Positions 24,782 to 33,918 are shown, counted from the first letter of the stretch. The stretch: 54,559 nt of DNA from Desulfovermiculus sp041686195 (GCA_041686195.1 JAWLEI010000015.1:1-54559); one strand, 5' to 3'. Notes: generated from the letters alone by a model not told the origin. Numbers and translations are program-made.

Positions 24782-27187
24782 TCAAAACTCCAGGCCCCCT
24801 CCGGTCCTGATGGCTTCAGCATGCAGCCGGGCCTCAATGTACAGGGCAATGGCAGCCACAGCCCGGTCACAGACCGGAAAAACCGGCACCCCGGCCGCAA
24901 GAAAGGCGTCGCGGAGGGGGTTAAAGAGCCTGCCCCCATCAATGACCCCGATGACCGGCTTGTCCGTATCCGCAGCAATCCTGGTCAGCAGCGGCACAAT
25001 GCCCTTCTCTGCGTGCATGGAAAACTCCTCGGTCGGCTTACGGTCCAGAGTGTGCATGGCCGGGGACAGAGGGTCCAAACCCATGACCACGGCGTCCACC
25101 CCCTCGTCCTGGAGCAGAGCTTCAGCTAAGGCTGCGTGGGTATCATCGTCTGCCGCTGGATTGATGTCCAGAGGATTGCCAATGCCGACCAGGGAGTCGA
25201 GCTTCTTGTCCTGCAGGATGTGCTTGATTTTATTCCGGGTGGGGGATGCGTATGCGGCCAGTTGAATCTGGTAGTCGTCGGACTGGATGGAATCGGCCAT
25301 ACCCACGGCCTCAAAGCCCGCCCCGCTGACTGCGGACAGACGGTTTCCGTTGACCCTTTTCCCGCTCAGACGTTCGGCCAGGAGGAAAAGCTCCTGAAAC
25401 TCGGTAAAGGTGCGAGCCACAATGGCCCCAGCCTGGCGCACACAGCTCTCGCAGACCGTGTAGTCTCCGGCCAGGGAGGCGGTATGGCCGCTGGTAGCGT
25501 CCTTGCCCTCCGGGGTGCGGCCGGCCTTGTAGAAGACCACCTCTTTACCGGCCAGAACAGCTTGGCGCACGGCCTTGCAGAACTCCAGGCCGTCGAGATC
25601 CGCAAAGCCCTCTGCATACACAGCGATAACATCCACCTGATCCGAATCCTGAAAATATCTGAGCATGTCCCCAAGAGTGAGGTCGGTCTGATTGCCCATG
25701 GAGACCATGTAGGCCGGACTCAGCTCCGGACAGCTGCTGCTGCGGTGGAGCATGAAGGCCCCACTCTGGCTGACCAGAGCCGCCCGATAGTAGCTGGCCT
25801 CCCGGTCCCGGGGCAGCTTGTCCTCGGGAATGAACCAGGTATCGTACCTTCCTGGCCTGGAGACGACCCCCATGCAGTTGGCCCCGAGAAAGACCGGCCC
25901 TCCTCCCCCTGTTCCGTGGGCCGCGTTGATTGCAGCACTGATTTCCTGGGCTTGATTTTTGCTGTCCTCAGTCTCGCCCATGCCGCCGGGAATGAGCATT
26001 ACACTCATAGCTGCATCCAAACGTAGAAGGCTGTCCACCAGGTCCGGGACCTGAGCCGCCCCTACAGCCACCACAAACAGATCGGGCTTGACCGGCAAAT
26101 CCTCCAGACCGGGCACGCACCGCACCCCTTCGATCTCGTCCGTGCCCTGGCGGATCACGGTGATGTCTTCCGGAGCAAAGCCCTGGCTGAGGACATTCTC
26201 CAGGATAATGCGCCCGAAATTCCTGCGCTTGGTGGACACGCCGACAAGGGCCATTGTCCGGGGGTGGAGGAGATTTTCAATCTTGGCTGTCGGCCGCTGG
26301 TACTTCCTGGCTTCAGGAAGGGAAAAGCGGCACATGCCGTCCAGGGGGACCATCAGGAAATCGGTAAAAGCGTATGGATTGATCTCCAGTTCCTGAATCA
26401 CGAACGGGGCCTGGGGATTGGCCTGGGAGTAGAACCTGCCCATTTCAATAAAGGAGCTGAAGCATTCTACGAGCTGTTCATCAGTCACAATGCGGCGCTG
26501 TCCCCGGGTCAGGCCGGCCAGCTTGCGATAGGAGATGGTTCGGCGGAAGAGCTTAAAAAAGCTCTCGCCGTCGATAAGCTCACAGGAAGAAACGACATTG
26601 GCCTGTCCCTTGCGAAAACGCCGGGCATAGAGTTCAGTGTCTGTGCCGCCCAGGCCGGCGCTGATAATCATGCCGAATTCCCGGGTGTTCCGCAGGCCCA
26701 CGATCAATTCGTTGCCAAAGGCCTCGGAGTCCGGAGGCATGAACTGCACCAGGAGCACTCCGAGCAGATCGCGGCGGATTGCGGTGGCCAAAGCCTCGCC
26801 ACTGAGACCTCTGTACTGGGAGGGGACGGCCTCTGGGGTGTGGTCGATCCATTGGGCATAGTTTTCCGGAACCTCGTACATCATTCTGCGCAGAGCAGAA
26901 CGGATCCTGTCCGGATGTTTGGGTACAATGCGCACCCCGCCCACCTCGGTTTTGTGAATGATGGCCGGGGATACAATCTTTAAAACCACCTTGTCTCCGG
27001 GCAGGGCCATCATTTCATCCTCAGAGGGCCGGGCGCCGCAGGGAATAAATATTGACCTGGGCGGCGTCTCTGCGCCGGAACGGGACAGCAGGTTATAGAC
27101 TTCGTACTCGTACAAATAATCCCGCCCCTCTTCGCTGGCCGAGCTCAAAAGTCTGGTAATGGAATCGAAATCAATATGCAGGTTCAT
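24782..27187 (-). CDS. ADP-forming acyl-CoA synthetase, ATP-grasp domain first
   Basis: 801 residues with both synthetase halves fused: ATP-grasp first (about 20-280, VVLKIVSPAIIHKTEVGGVRI and VIQELEINPYAFTD), then the CoA-binding domain (about 305-430, LLHPRTMALVGVSTKRRNFG) and the ligase domains. The phosphohistidine motif is intact (KDATSGHTASLAGDYT, about 573). It should interconvert an acyl-CoA and ADP with a carboxylate and ATP, which lets fermenters or sulfate reducers gain ATP from acyl-CoA. The acid is not evident. It contrasts with the Pat-like protein at 14126, which has lost the His. The start has a modest AAGGG. Confidence 0.82.
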   Translation of the reverse strand: MNLHIDFDSITRLLSSASEEGRDYLYEYEVYNLLSRSGAETPPRSIFIPCGARPSEDEMMALPGDKVVLKIVSPAIIHKTEVGGVRIVPKHPDRIRSALRRMMYEVPENYAQWIDHTPEAVPSQYRGLSGEALATAIRRDLLGVLLVQFMPPDSEAFGNELIVGLRNTREFGMIISAGLGGTDTELYARRFRKGQANVVSSCELIDGESFFKLFRRTISYRKLAGLTRGQRRIVTDEQLVECFSSFIEMGRFYSQANPQAPFVIQELEINPYAFTDFLMVPLDGMCRFSLPEARKYQRPTAKIENLLHPRTMALVGVSTKRRNFGRIILENVLSQGFAPEDITVIRQGTDEIEGVRCVPGLEDLPVKPDLFVVAVGAAQVPDLVDSLLRLDAAMSVMLIPGGMGETEDSKNQAQEISAAINAAHGTGGGGPVFLGANCMGVVSRPGRYDTWFIPEDKLPRDREASYYRAALVSQSGAFMLHRSSSCPELSPAYMVSMGNQTDLTLGDMLRYFQDSDQVDVIAVYAEGFADLDGLEFCKAVRQAVLAGKEVVFYKAGRTPEGKDATSGHTASLAGDYTVCESCVRQAGAIVARTFTEFQELFLLAERLSGKRVNGNRLSAVSGAGFEAVGMADSIQSDDYQIQLAAYASPTRNKIKHILQDKKLDSLVGIGNPLDINPAADDDTHAALAEALLQDEGVDAVVMGLDPLSPAMHTLDRKPTEEFSMHAEKGIVPLLTRIAADTDKPVIGVIDGGRLFNPLRDAFLAAGVPVFPVCDRAVAAIALYIEARLHAEAIRTGGGLEF

Positions 27188-27464
27188 GGTTTTACCCTTA
27201 TCCGCTCCAGTCCCGGACTGGCTTTATTTACATTTTGTGCAGTGGTTGCATCAGGCTTTGGACAGACCTTCTCTATATCCTTCAATGATCTGAGCTGCCA
27301 TAAGGGGAAAAGATAGTTTATACGTCTTACCAATTGACATCCCACTCCAGGGACTCTAAGATATATATAATAAAGATATTGTGTGCTTTTAAACAATCCA
27401 CTCTGATTTTATATATTCGTTCAGAATTTGAACAGGATTATCCAGGCTCTGCAGGAGGCTTGCC

Positions 27465-27890
27465 ATGTACCTGAAGCAGTCAGATTTGTTCAACGGCATG
27501 AGTCCGGAGTTCATCAGACAGGTCATAAACATTACCACCCGGGAGAAGCACGATGCTGGAACCATACTCTTCCAGGGGGGGGACCGCCCTGAAAACTTTT
27601 TTATCCTCATCAAGGGACAGGTACAGCTGTGTGCCGGCAACTCCGGGAAGCAGGTCTATATCTGCAATAACATGGGCGAGCTCATTGGCTGGTCAGGCCT
27701 GGTAGACAGGGATTCGTACACTGCCTCGGCAGAGTGCCTGGAGACGACCGATCTTCTCAAGATTGACCTTTCCAGGTTTTCCCAGCTCCTGAACAGGGAA
27801 CATGAAACCAAGTGCCTTTTTTATCGGAATCTGGCGTCAGCCCTTGGGAATCGATTGTTCCACATCTATGAGTTTATCTCTGAAAAATAG
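27465..27890 (+). CDS. Stand-alone cyclic-nucleotide-binding domain protein
   Basis: 141 residues consisting of one Crp/Fnr-type effector domain: AGTILFQGGDRPENFFILIKGQVQL (about 31-55, in two blocks), MGELIGWSGLVDRDSYTASAECLETTDLLKID and a C-helix ending FHIYEFISEK. There is no DNA-binding domain, so it senses a ligand but must act through a partner. The arginine of the phosphate-binding cassette is not at its usual place, so cAMP binding is uncertain. AGGAGG precedes ATG. It is divergent from the ADP-forming synthetase. Confidence 0.75.
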   Translation: MYLKQSDLFNGMSPEFIRQVINITTREKHDAGTILFQGGDRPENFFILIKGQVQLCAGNSGKQVYICNNMGELIGWSGLVDRDSYTASAECLETTDLLKIDLSRFSQLLNREHETKCLFYRNLASALGNRLFHIYEFISEK

Positions 27891-27902
27891 TTATTGGTCA
27901 TT

Positions 27903-28109
27903 TCAGGAGCTGCTGGAGTCTTTCTGTGCCTCTCTGATTTCTAAACTGCGAAGCTTCTGCTGCAAAGCATCGCGCTCCTCCTCCAGCCGCTCCAGCTCCA
28001 TGATCTGTTCCGGCTTGACTGAATGGGGCGGTATCCGCTTCTCCTGTTCCTCTATTCTTTTTTCCAGTTCCTTAAGCTGTTCTTTGAGCTCACTGGAGCG
28101 ATCAGCCAT
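27903..28109 (-). CDS. Short coiled-coil protein
   Basis: 68 residues, almost entirely charged helix: ELKEQLKELEKRIEEQEKRI, then the conserved-looking break PPHSVKPEQIMELERLEEER and a second helix, ending in Ser. From memory, IPPHSVKP-containing small proteins are common in Desulfobacterota but have no known function. It probably forms an antiparallel or dimeric coiled coil. AGGGAG lies upstream of ATG 28109. The gene converges on the cNMP-binding protein with a 12-base gap. Confidence 0.65.
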   Translation of the reverse strand: MADRSSELKEQLKELEKRIEEQEKRIPPHSVKPEQIMELERLEEERDALQQKLRSLEIREAQKDSSSS

Positions 28110-28139
28110 ATTCTTTACTCCCTGTCCTTAAATGTTTGA

Positions 28140-28320
28140 TGAGCATGTTAGTTGCCGCTCGTATGAAACAAGGCTCTGCTTTGTCCGTCATTCCCGCGAA
28201 GGCGGGAATCCGGAGCAGGCAGAGAGAAAGTCTATACCCTGGATTGCCCGGCACTCACTTGCAATATGGGGTGATAGTTACGCACAAAGTTTCGCCCTGC
28301 AAGTGAGTGCCGGAGTGGAG
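28140..28320. repeat. Intergenic repeat, copy 4, with 16-bp inverted repeat
   Basis: Starts with the GCTCGTATGAAAC module seen at 270 and 18650, then the hairpin ATTCCCGC-gaag-GCGGGAAT (28190-28209), a very widespread dispersed motif in proteobacteria. A larger hairpin follows: CCGGCACTCACTTGCA (28248-28263) pairs perfectly with TGCAAGTGAGTGCCGG (28298-28313) over a 34-base loop. It separates the coiled-coil gene from the end of the envelope operon. Confidence 0.7.
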
Positions 28321-28348
28321 GCGAGGCTGAACACAGAGTCCCCGTATC

Positions 28349-29701
28349 CTAAAAGTACGCTGTCAGCCAGGCAAATACTGAATCTGATGGGGCAATGGTC
28401 CTTGCATCACCTGGAGTGCTCAGCTCAAAGCCTCCGAATTCCGTTCCTCCCGAGCCGCCATATACGGTTGCCCCGGCGATGAATTCCAGATCGGGGGCCA
28501 GATCCCAGCGCACAGTGGGTTGCATAAGCCCAGAGGCGTCGTTTAGATTCAATATGGTGGTCATATTCAGGCGCACCAGGGGTGATACTTCCAGTTCCAG
28601 AGCTGAGGACAGATACATGGTGGACAGGACAAAGATTTCCCCTCTGTTCAGGCGCTGTATAAGATCTGAATTCTCCAGGGCCATTTCAGGCTCGTCTTCT
28701 CCAAGTCCATGGTAATAGAACTCCAGGAGTCCGTACCAGTTCTTCTGCCCCCAGACCCAGGAACGGTCCAGATTGGCCACTGCAGAGAAGTATTTCTCTC
28801 CGGAGTCGATCTCGGTCCAGGTTATGTCTGTGCGCCAGCCGGCGCTGCCAATATTTCCAGTCAGTCCCAGTCCGAGGATGGCGGCATCAAAGTGATGGGC
28901 GGCCATGAGATCGACTTGCAGCATATCGGTCAATATATTCATTTTGCCGGCCACCGATGATCGGTCCCAATGCACCGAGCCATTTTCTGTCCGTCTGGGA
29001 ATGGTCAGGAGCTGCAGCTCGCCGAGCCTGGGCAAGGGGACTGTCGCGGTGGCCATATCTTCTCCTGCCTTATAGTCAGTGAGGACCTCAGTGGGTGAAA
29101 AAGGATTGAACAGATCCAGGGGATGAAAAATAAGGCCGTTTCCCCAGGACACCGCCTGCCGACCGAGACGCAGGGTCCCCCAGGATTTATTCAGGGTCAG
29201 GTTGAGTCGGTCCAGGCGATGCCCTATGCGGGTCCGCCCCCTTTGATGCAGGGTGTGTGAGAGATCCAAAAGTTGCGTATGGTCAGAGTGCACAGGTGGT
29301 TGGAGGATATCAAGTTCTTCAAGACCAGCGGTAAGTTCCTGAAATCGCCGTCTGGTCCGCAGGCTGTCCATGTGCTCGATCCTGGCCAGATAGTGGGTCT
29401 GGAGGTATGTGTCATGCCCCCAAAAAATCCTGTTCATGAGGCGGAGCTCTCCAACAGAATCAACCGCTGTGCGGGGACCAAGAGCGGCCTGAGGGGTGTT
29501 TGCATCCCAAAATGCGGCCTGGGCTGTGCCGCGCAGGTGCCCTCCCCACTCGATGTGCAGGGCGTCCACCCAGCGGGGAGGACGTGTGGCCTCCCGGGCG
29601 GCCGAAGGAGAGGGGAAAAGACTCAGGACAATGACATGTGTCAGTATAAGGAGCAAGTATTTAAAAAACTTTTCGCCCTCATGAGGAAGTGACTTGTGCA
29701 T
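28349..29701 (-). CDS. Predicted outer-membrane beta-barrel protein
   Basis: 450 residues, no firm family recognised. A signal sequence follows a charged start (FFKYLLLILTHVIVLSLFPSPSAA, seen as two hydrophobic blocks, cut near 37). The mature protein has many alternating aromatic/polar strands (LNLTLNKSWGTLRLGRQAVSWG, given here as LTLNKSWGTLRLGRQAV) and ends in AWLTAYF, a C-terminal Phe typical of outer-membrane barrels. RLGRQAVSWGNGL resembles porin-like DUF1302 or alginate-export-type barrels. It is the last gene of a five-gene operon with a LolA-like protein and an ABC exporter, so it may be the outer-membrane end of that system. Confidence 0.65.
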   Translation of the reverse strand: MHKSLPHEGEKFFKYLLLILTHVIVLSLFPSPSAAREATRPPRWVDALHIEWGGHLRGTAQAAFWDANTPQAALGPRTAVDSVGELRLMNRIFWGHDTYLQTHYLARIEHMDSLRTRRRFQELTAGLEELDILQPPVHSDHTQLLDLSHTLHQRGRTRIGHRLDRLNLTLNKSWGTLRLGRQAVSWGNGLIFHPLDLFNPFSPTEVLTDYKAGEDMATATVPLPRLGELQLLTIPRRTENGSVHWDRSSVAGKMNILTDMLQVDLMAAHHFDAAILGLGLTGNIGSAGWRTDITWTEIDSGEKYFSAVANLDRSWVWGQKNWYGLLEFYYHGLGEDEPEMALENSDLIQRLNRGEIFVLSTMYLSSALELEVSPLVRLNMTTILNLNDASGLMQPTVRWDLAPDLEFIAGATVYGGSGGTEFGGFELSTPGDARTIAPSDSVFAWLTAYF

Positions 29702-29758
29702 AAAGCCTCTTGATCATCGATCTCAGCAGCGGGGGCCTCCGGATAAAGAAAAACTCTC

Positions 29759-30469
29759 TCACGCGTCTTCTGCATCTGCACGCACTTCTTTCTGCGTATC
29801 GTCCGTTAAGTATCCGTCCCGCAGGGTGATCACTCGGGTGGCGTAATCCATGACCATCTGATCATGGGTGGAAAAGATAAAGGTAACCTGCCTGGATGTA
29901 TTCATACTGCGCATCATATGCAAAAGGCCTTCCCCGGTTTTGGAGTCCAGGTTGGCCGTGGGCTCGTCAGCCAGGATGAGAGAAGGATTGGAGACCATGG
30001 CTCTGGCCACTGCCACCCTTTGCTGCTGTCCACCGGAGAGTTCGGCCGGCCTGCGGGAAAACATGCCGGCAAGGCTCACCTCGCCCAGGATATCCTGGGC
30101 CCGCTGGGCCCGCTCCTTGGCTGCGACTCCCTGTAGGAGCATGACATATTCCACATTCTCCTGGGCTGAGAGGACTGGAATGAGATTAAAGGATTGGAAG
30201 ATGAATCCAATGTGGTACAGACGCAGTTCAGCCAGTTGAGAGGAAGACAGGGTGGCATAGTCCAGGTTGTTGACCTTCACCATTCCTGAATCCGGCCGAT
30301 CCAGACCGCCGATGAGGTTCAAAAGAGTGGTCTTGCCTGATCCTGAAGGTCCGGAAAGGGAGACAAAACCGCCTCGTTCAATGCTCAGGTCTATATCGTG
30401 CAGGGCGTGGACCTGGATTTTGCCTTGGTAGTAAGTCTTATTCAGCTTGGTGCATTCGACAAGAGCCAT
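29759..30469 (-). CDS. LolD/MacB-type ABC transporter ATPase
   Basis: 236 residues. Walker A GPSGSGKTTLL (about 38-48), signature LSGGQQQRVAVARAM (about 143), Walker B LILADEPTANLD (about 163) and switch His in FSTHD are all intact. DEPTANLDSKTG is typical of the LolD/MacB/FtsE group, which works with FtsX-fold permeases to move lipoproteins or other lipids out of the inner membrane rather than import solutes. It follows the two permease genes and precedes the beta-barrel gene. Confidence 0.9.
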   Translation of the reverse strand: MALVECTKLNKTYYQGKIQVHALHDIDLSIERGGFVSLSGPSGSGKTTLLNLIGGLDRPDSGMVKVNNLDYATLSSSQLAELRLYHIGFIFQSFNLIPVLSAQENVEYVMLLQGVAAKERAQRAQDILGEVSLAGMFSRRPAELSGGQQQRVAVARAMVSNPSLILADEPTANLDSKTGEGLLHMMRSMNTSRQVTFIFSTHDQMVMDYATRVITLRDGYLTDDTQKEVRADAEDA

Positions 30470-30571
30470 AGATCATTTCCCCATCATGTTTGAGCTTAAC
30501 CGGCGAAGCTCAAACATGATGTACTTTGTATACCTGGATCCGGGAAGGAAAATCAGCAAGCAATTTCCATA

Positions 30572-31795
30572 TCATACATAATTCATGGCTTTCACCGGCT
30601 GGAACCTGGCCGCCTTGATAGCCGGGTACAGACTGACTGTAAGGCCCAGGATGAGAACTACTGCATTGGCCGTGACCAGGTCCTTGGCCCATACAGCTGG
30701 ATAAATGATCCTGGATATATTGGCAAACTCTGCCCCTTGGGCGAAGCTGGACAGGTCGATGCCTGTGTGGTTGAGGAGAAAGCAGGTCAGAAGACCCAGG
30801 GTATTTCCGACCGCCAATCCACAGAGCAGAAGAAAGAAGGACTCAGTGAGAATGGTGCGCACAATCTGGAGGGGCTGCATTCCCAGGGCCTTGAGCAATC
30901 CAAATTCCCGCATGCGCTCAAATACGGCCATCAAGGTGGTGTTCACTATTCCAAAACCCATAGCTGCAAAAACGACCAAAAACCAGATGAGCACAAATCC
31001 GTCATAGAGGTCCAGATAGAGATTTAAAAGCGGTAAAGCCTGTTGCCAGGTGCGCACACTCACAGATGACCCGGAAAGACGGGAAGAAATGTGTGCAGCC
31101 ACTTTCTGGGCTTGGTCATGCCTGGGCAACAGGATGGAGAACTCGGAAACGGATGACCCCATTTTGAGCATGTCCTGGGCCGTTTCTTTGCGGACAAAGA
31201 CAAACTGTTTTTCCGGAGAATCCATGTCCGCATTAAAGATATCCCGGATGCGAAAGGCCCTGGAGGCGATTTGTCCATGGATATCCTGGGCCATAAGGAT
31301 GATTTTGCGCCCTTTTGTGGTTTGGAATTGGTCAGCCAGGGCCTGGCCTATGAGCAGGCCGTTGCCGCCCGGCTCGGAGAGGAAATGCTGTGCATCCAGA
31401 CTGGACCCCAGAAAGGACATCTTCTTTTCAAGCTCTGGATCAATGCCCACCAGGGTCACCCCGTAGGTATGCCTGGCGGTATTGGCCACAGCGTTGATCC
31501 GCACCCGGGAGGTGACCAGGCTGCCAGGAGGCAGAAGATCCTCCAGCACGGCTAAAATCTTTTTGGGGTCAGAGATGCTGTTGACTCCTGATGGATCGGC
31601 CGGATAGTCGGGATGGTGGATTTGAATATCTCCGGTCAGGGTAGCGATTCCGTCATCAATCATCCCTTCCATGATCCCGCGCATCAGGGAGGACAAGACC
31701 AGCATGCTCCAGACCCCGATAATCACGGCTGTGAGAATCACCCCGGTACGCCGGGGATTTCTCCAAATATTGCGCCAGGCCAGGAGTATGTGCAT
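30572..31795 (-). CDS. FtsX-family ABC permease (second of two)
   Basis: 407 residues. One N-terminal helix after AWRNIWRNPRRTGVILTAV, a periplasmic MacB-like core domain (about 45-270) and three C-terminal helices with MAVFERMREFGLLKALGMQP, the cytoplasmic coupling segment of FtsX/LolC/LolE proteins. It shares this layout and the N-terminal motif with the upstream permease (31837-33078), so the two probably form a heterodimer. 102 bases separate it from the ATPase start. Confidence 0.88.
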   Translation of the reverse strand: MHILLAWRNIWRNPRRTGVILTAVIIGVWSMLVLSSLMRGIMEGMIDDGIATLTGDIQIHHPDYPADPSGVNSISDPKKILAVLEDLLPPGSLVTSRVRINAVANTARHTYGVTLVGIDPELEKKMSFLGSSLDAQHFLSEPGGNGLLIGQALADQFQTTKGRKIILMAQDIHGQIASRAFRIRDIFNADMDSPEKQFVFVRKETAQDMLKMGSSVSEFSILLPRHDQAQKVAAHISSRLSGSSVSVRTWQQALPLLNLYLDLYDGFVLIWFLVVFAAMGFGIVNTTLMAVFERMREFGLLKALGMQPLQIVRTILTESFFLLLCGLAVGNTLGLLTCFLLNHTGIDLSSFAQGAEFANISRIIYPAVWAKDLVTANAVVLILGLTVSLYPAIKAARFQPVKAMNYV

Positions 31796-31836
31796 GAACG
31801 GACCACATGGTTCCTTTCAGGATTAAAACGCCCTGG

Positions 31837-33078
31837 TTACACCGCAGTCATGGCCTGGACCGGGCTGAGTTTTCGGACCTTTAAGGCTGGATACAGGGCT
31901 GAGACTAAGGTGATGCCAAACACAAGACCCGGACCAAGTGAGACTGAGAGCAGGGAGAGCCTGGGATGGATGCGGCCGCTGATCCCAAACTGCTCCAGAA
32001 GTTCATGGGCTCCACCCAGATAGATGCCCTGGGCTTGAAAATACAGGGTAACCAGACAGCCAGCTCCGATCCCCAGAAAGACGCCGATCAAGGTCATGCT
32101 CACCGACTCCAGGAGTACAAGGCGGGTCAGTCGGCCGGGCTTTGTACCCATAGCCATCATGATCCCGAACTCCCGGGTTCGCTCCAAAATTGTCATCAGG
32201 AAGGTATTTAAGATGCTGAAAGCAACCACCAGGACCAAGATGATATAAAAGATGCCCCCGCTGACCAGATCCAGGGTGATGGCCTGCTTCAGCCCGGGCT
32301 GCAGCTCATCCCAGGATAAGGCCACCAGATTGCTGCCCTCTGCAAAGGATGCCTTCAAGGCGGCCTGGATGCTGTGCACCGAGCCCAGCTCATCGGCCAG
32401 GACAACCACGCTGTGCACTGCGTTTTCCATGAAAAAGACCTCCTGAAAGGTACGCAGTGGGATGTGCAGGGTTTGGCGGTCGAATTCTTCCAGTCCTGAG
32501 GTGTAGATTCCGCTGACCTCCAAGACGGTTGCGGCAATAGACCCATCCCGTCCCTGCCCGAGAAGAGTGATTTCATCGCCCGGGGCCACCTGTAAGTTCC
32601 GGGCCAAAAGCCTTCCTATCAAGGAGCCGGCCAGTTGCCGGTCCGAACCGGGGTTGCTCAGATAGGCTCCCTCCCGGATGAGATCCTCCAGGCTGGACAC
32701 CTCGGCTTCCAGGGTGGGATCAATGCCCACAACCATGGCTCCCAGGGTCCGATCCCGGGAGGAAACCAGGGCAAAGGCTTGGCAGCGCGGACTCCAGGCC
32801 AAAACAGCCTGCATATTCCGGAGGGTGGCGACAACCCTTTCTGGGCGGGCAATGACCTTTCGAATATCTGGATTATCTTCATAGCCTGCGGCTTGAACCT
32901 GTAAATGACCTGTATGGATGGTGACTGAGGAATTGATCAGCGTCTCATAGCTTCCGAACTGAAAGGAGAGCATAAAGACCAGAAGCAGACAGGCAAAGGC
33001 AATGGCCAGGACGGTGAGCACCGACCGTCTCGGGTTGCGCCAGATATTGCGCCAGGCCATGATCACATCCAGATTCAC
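31837..33078 (-). CDS. FtsX-family ABC permease (first of two)
   Basis: 413 residues with the LolC/E/MacB topology: a first helix after MAWRNIWRNPRRSVLTVLAI, a large periplasmic domain and three C-terminal helices carrying MTILERTREFGIMMAMGTKP. The start is GTG at 33078, directly after the TAG of the LolA-like gene, so translation is tightly coupled. It is clearly a paralogue of the next permease but diverged in the periplasmic part, which suggests that each subunit contacts a different partner. Confidence 0.88.
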   Translation of the reverse strand: MNLDVIMAWRNIWRNPRRSVLTVLAIAFACLLLVFMLSFQFGSYETLINSSVTIHTGHLQVQAAGYEDNPDIRKVIARPERVVATLRNMQAVLAWSPRCQAFALVSSRDRTLGAMVVGIDPTLEAEVSSLEDLIREGAYLSNPGSDRQLAGSLIGRLLARNLQVAPGDEITLLGQGRDGSIAATVLEVSGIYTSGLEEFDRQTLHIPLRTFQEVFFMENAVHSVVVLADELGSVHSIQAALKASFAEGSNLVALSWDELQPGLKQAITLDLVSGGIFYIILVLVVAFSILNTFLMTILERTREFGIMMAMGTKPGRLTRLVLLESVSMTLIGVFLGIGAGCLVTLYFQAQGIYLGGAHELLEQFGISGRIHPRLSLLSVSLGPGLVFGITLVSALYPALKVRKLSPVQAMTAV

Positions 33079-33849
33079 CTACAACCGTCCTGGATTGCGC
33101 AAATTTCTCAAGGTGAACAACTCCTTTGGCAGTTGATTTAAAAACTCGAGCTGGACATGTTGCAAGCGAGTGAATTCATCCTGGTTTTCACTGTTGCGCA
33201 TGGTCCAGACGGTGGGAAAGAGTCGCCCGCCCAATAAACGGATATCCTGAGTGGTCATGACTTTGACCGGGACTTCTTGCTCATCGAAAAACGTTTCCTG
33301 TAACAGGATGAAGTCTTCCCGGATCTTGAGTTCCTGCATGCCCCAGACCACCGGTGATTCGGGTTTGGGCACGGACTTGATGACATACACGGTCTTTCCC
33401 TGGTGGGTGCCGGTGTCCACGATGCTGTGGGTGTAATCCTTCAGGATGCTGTCCGATTTGGCCAGGTCGTTGTTGGAAAAGTCCGATCCCATCCAGGACT
33501 GGGCCATCATGGAGGGCGGGAGCTTGATTACCCGGTTGATTTTTGGATTATAGGTCCACATGTCCTCCCATTTTTTCAAGGTCCCGTTGCCTTTGTCCTT
33601 GCTCGGGGCCAGGATGCGGATCAGGCTTTGGGAACGCCCCTGAGTCCAAGTCCGCATCCGCATGGTCCGTTCCCAGGATGGACGATGAATGGTCATTTCC
33701 ACCTCACCACGCGAGGCCTGCCCCCGGAGTTGATTCCATGTATTCTCTATCAGCTCCTGGGCTGAGATGGCGAAAAGAGGATCGGGAAGAGAGGCTGTCA
33801 GAAGAGCAGAGATACAGAGGATACAAGGATATAATCTGCGCATACACAC
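33079..33849 (-). CDS. LolA-like outer-membrane lipoprotein-sorting protein
   Basis: 256 residues with a signal peptide (LYPCILCISALLTASLPDPLFA, cleaved near 28). The mature part matches the family of LolA/LolB-fold proteins annotated as outer-membrane lipoprotein-sorting: SRGEVEMTIHRPSWERTMRM, KDKGNGTLKKWEDMWTYNPK, INRVIKLPPSMMAQSWMGSD and FSNNDLAKSD. It should act in the periplasm as a carrier for a lipid or lipid-linked cargo. It is the first gene of the envelope operon. It is not LolA itself: length and motifs fit the MucB/LolA-like group found with paired FtsX permeases. Confidence 0.85.
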   Translation of the reverse strand: MCMRRLYPCILCISALLTASLPDPLFAISAQELIENTWNQLRGQASRGEVEMTIHRPSWERTMRMRTWTQGRSQSLIRILAPSKDKGNGTLKKWEDMWTYNPKINRVIKLPPSMMAQSWMGSDFSNNDLAKSDSILKDYTHSIVDTGTHQGKTVYVIKSVPKPESPVVWGMQELKIREDFILLQETFFDEQEVPVKVMTTQDIRLLGGRLFPTVWTMRNSENQDEFTRLQHVQLEFLNQLPKELFTLRNLRNPGRL

Positions 33850-33918
33850 CTCATTACCCCGAAGAGATCGTTTCAGTACCCGGCTTCAGGGTTTGGATTA
33901 TTCAGAATTCATCGTGTA

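Noticed and set aside
28140..28320. CRISPR array or phage attachment site
   Set aside because: The repeats are hairpins in varied order, without regular spacers or an adjacent cas or integrase gene.
29759..33849. Call as canonical LolA-LolCDE
   Set aside because: The carrier is longer than LolA with different conserved blocks, and a beta-barrel gene is in the operon; canonical Lol genes should be elsewhere.
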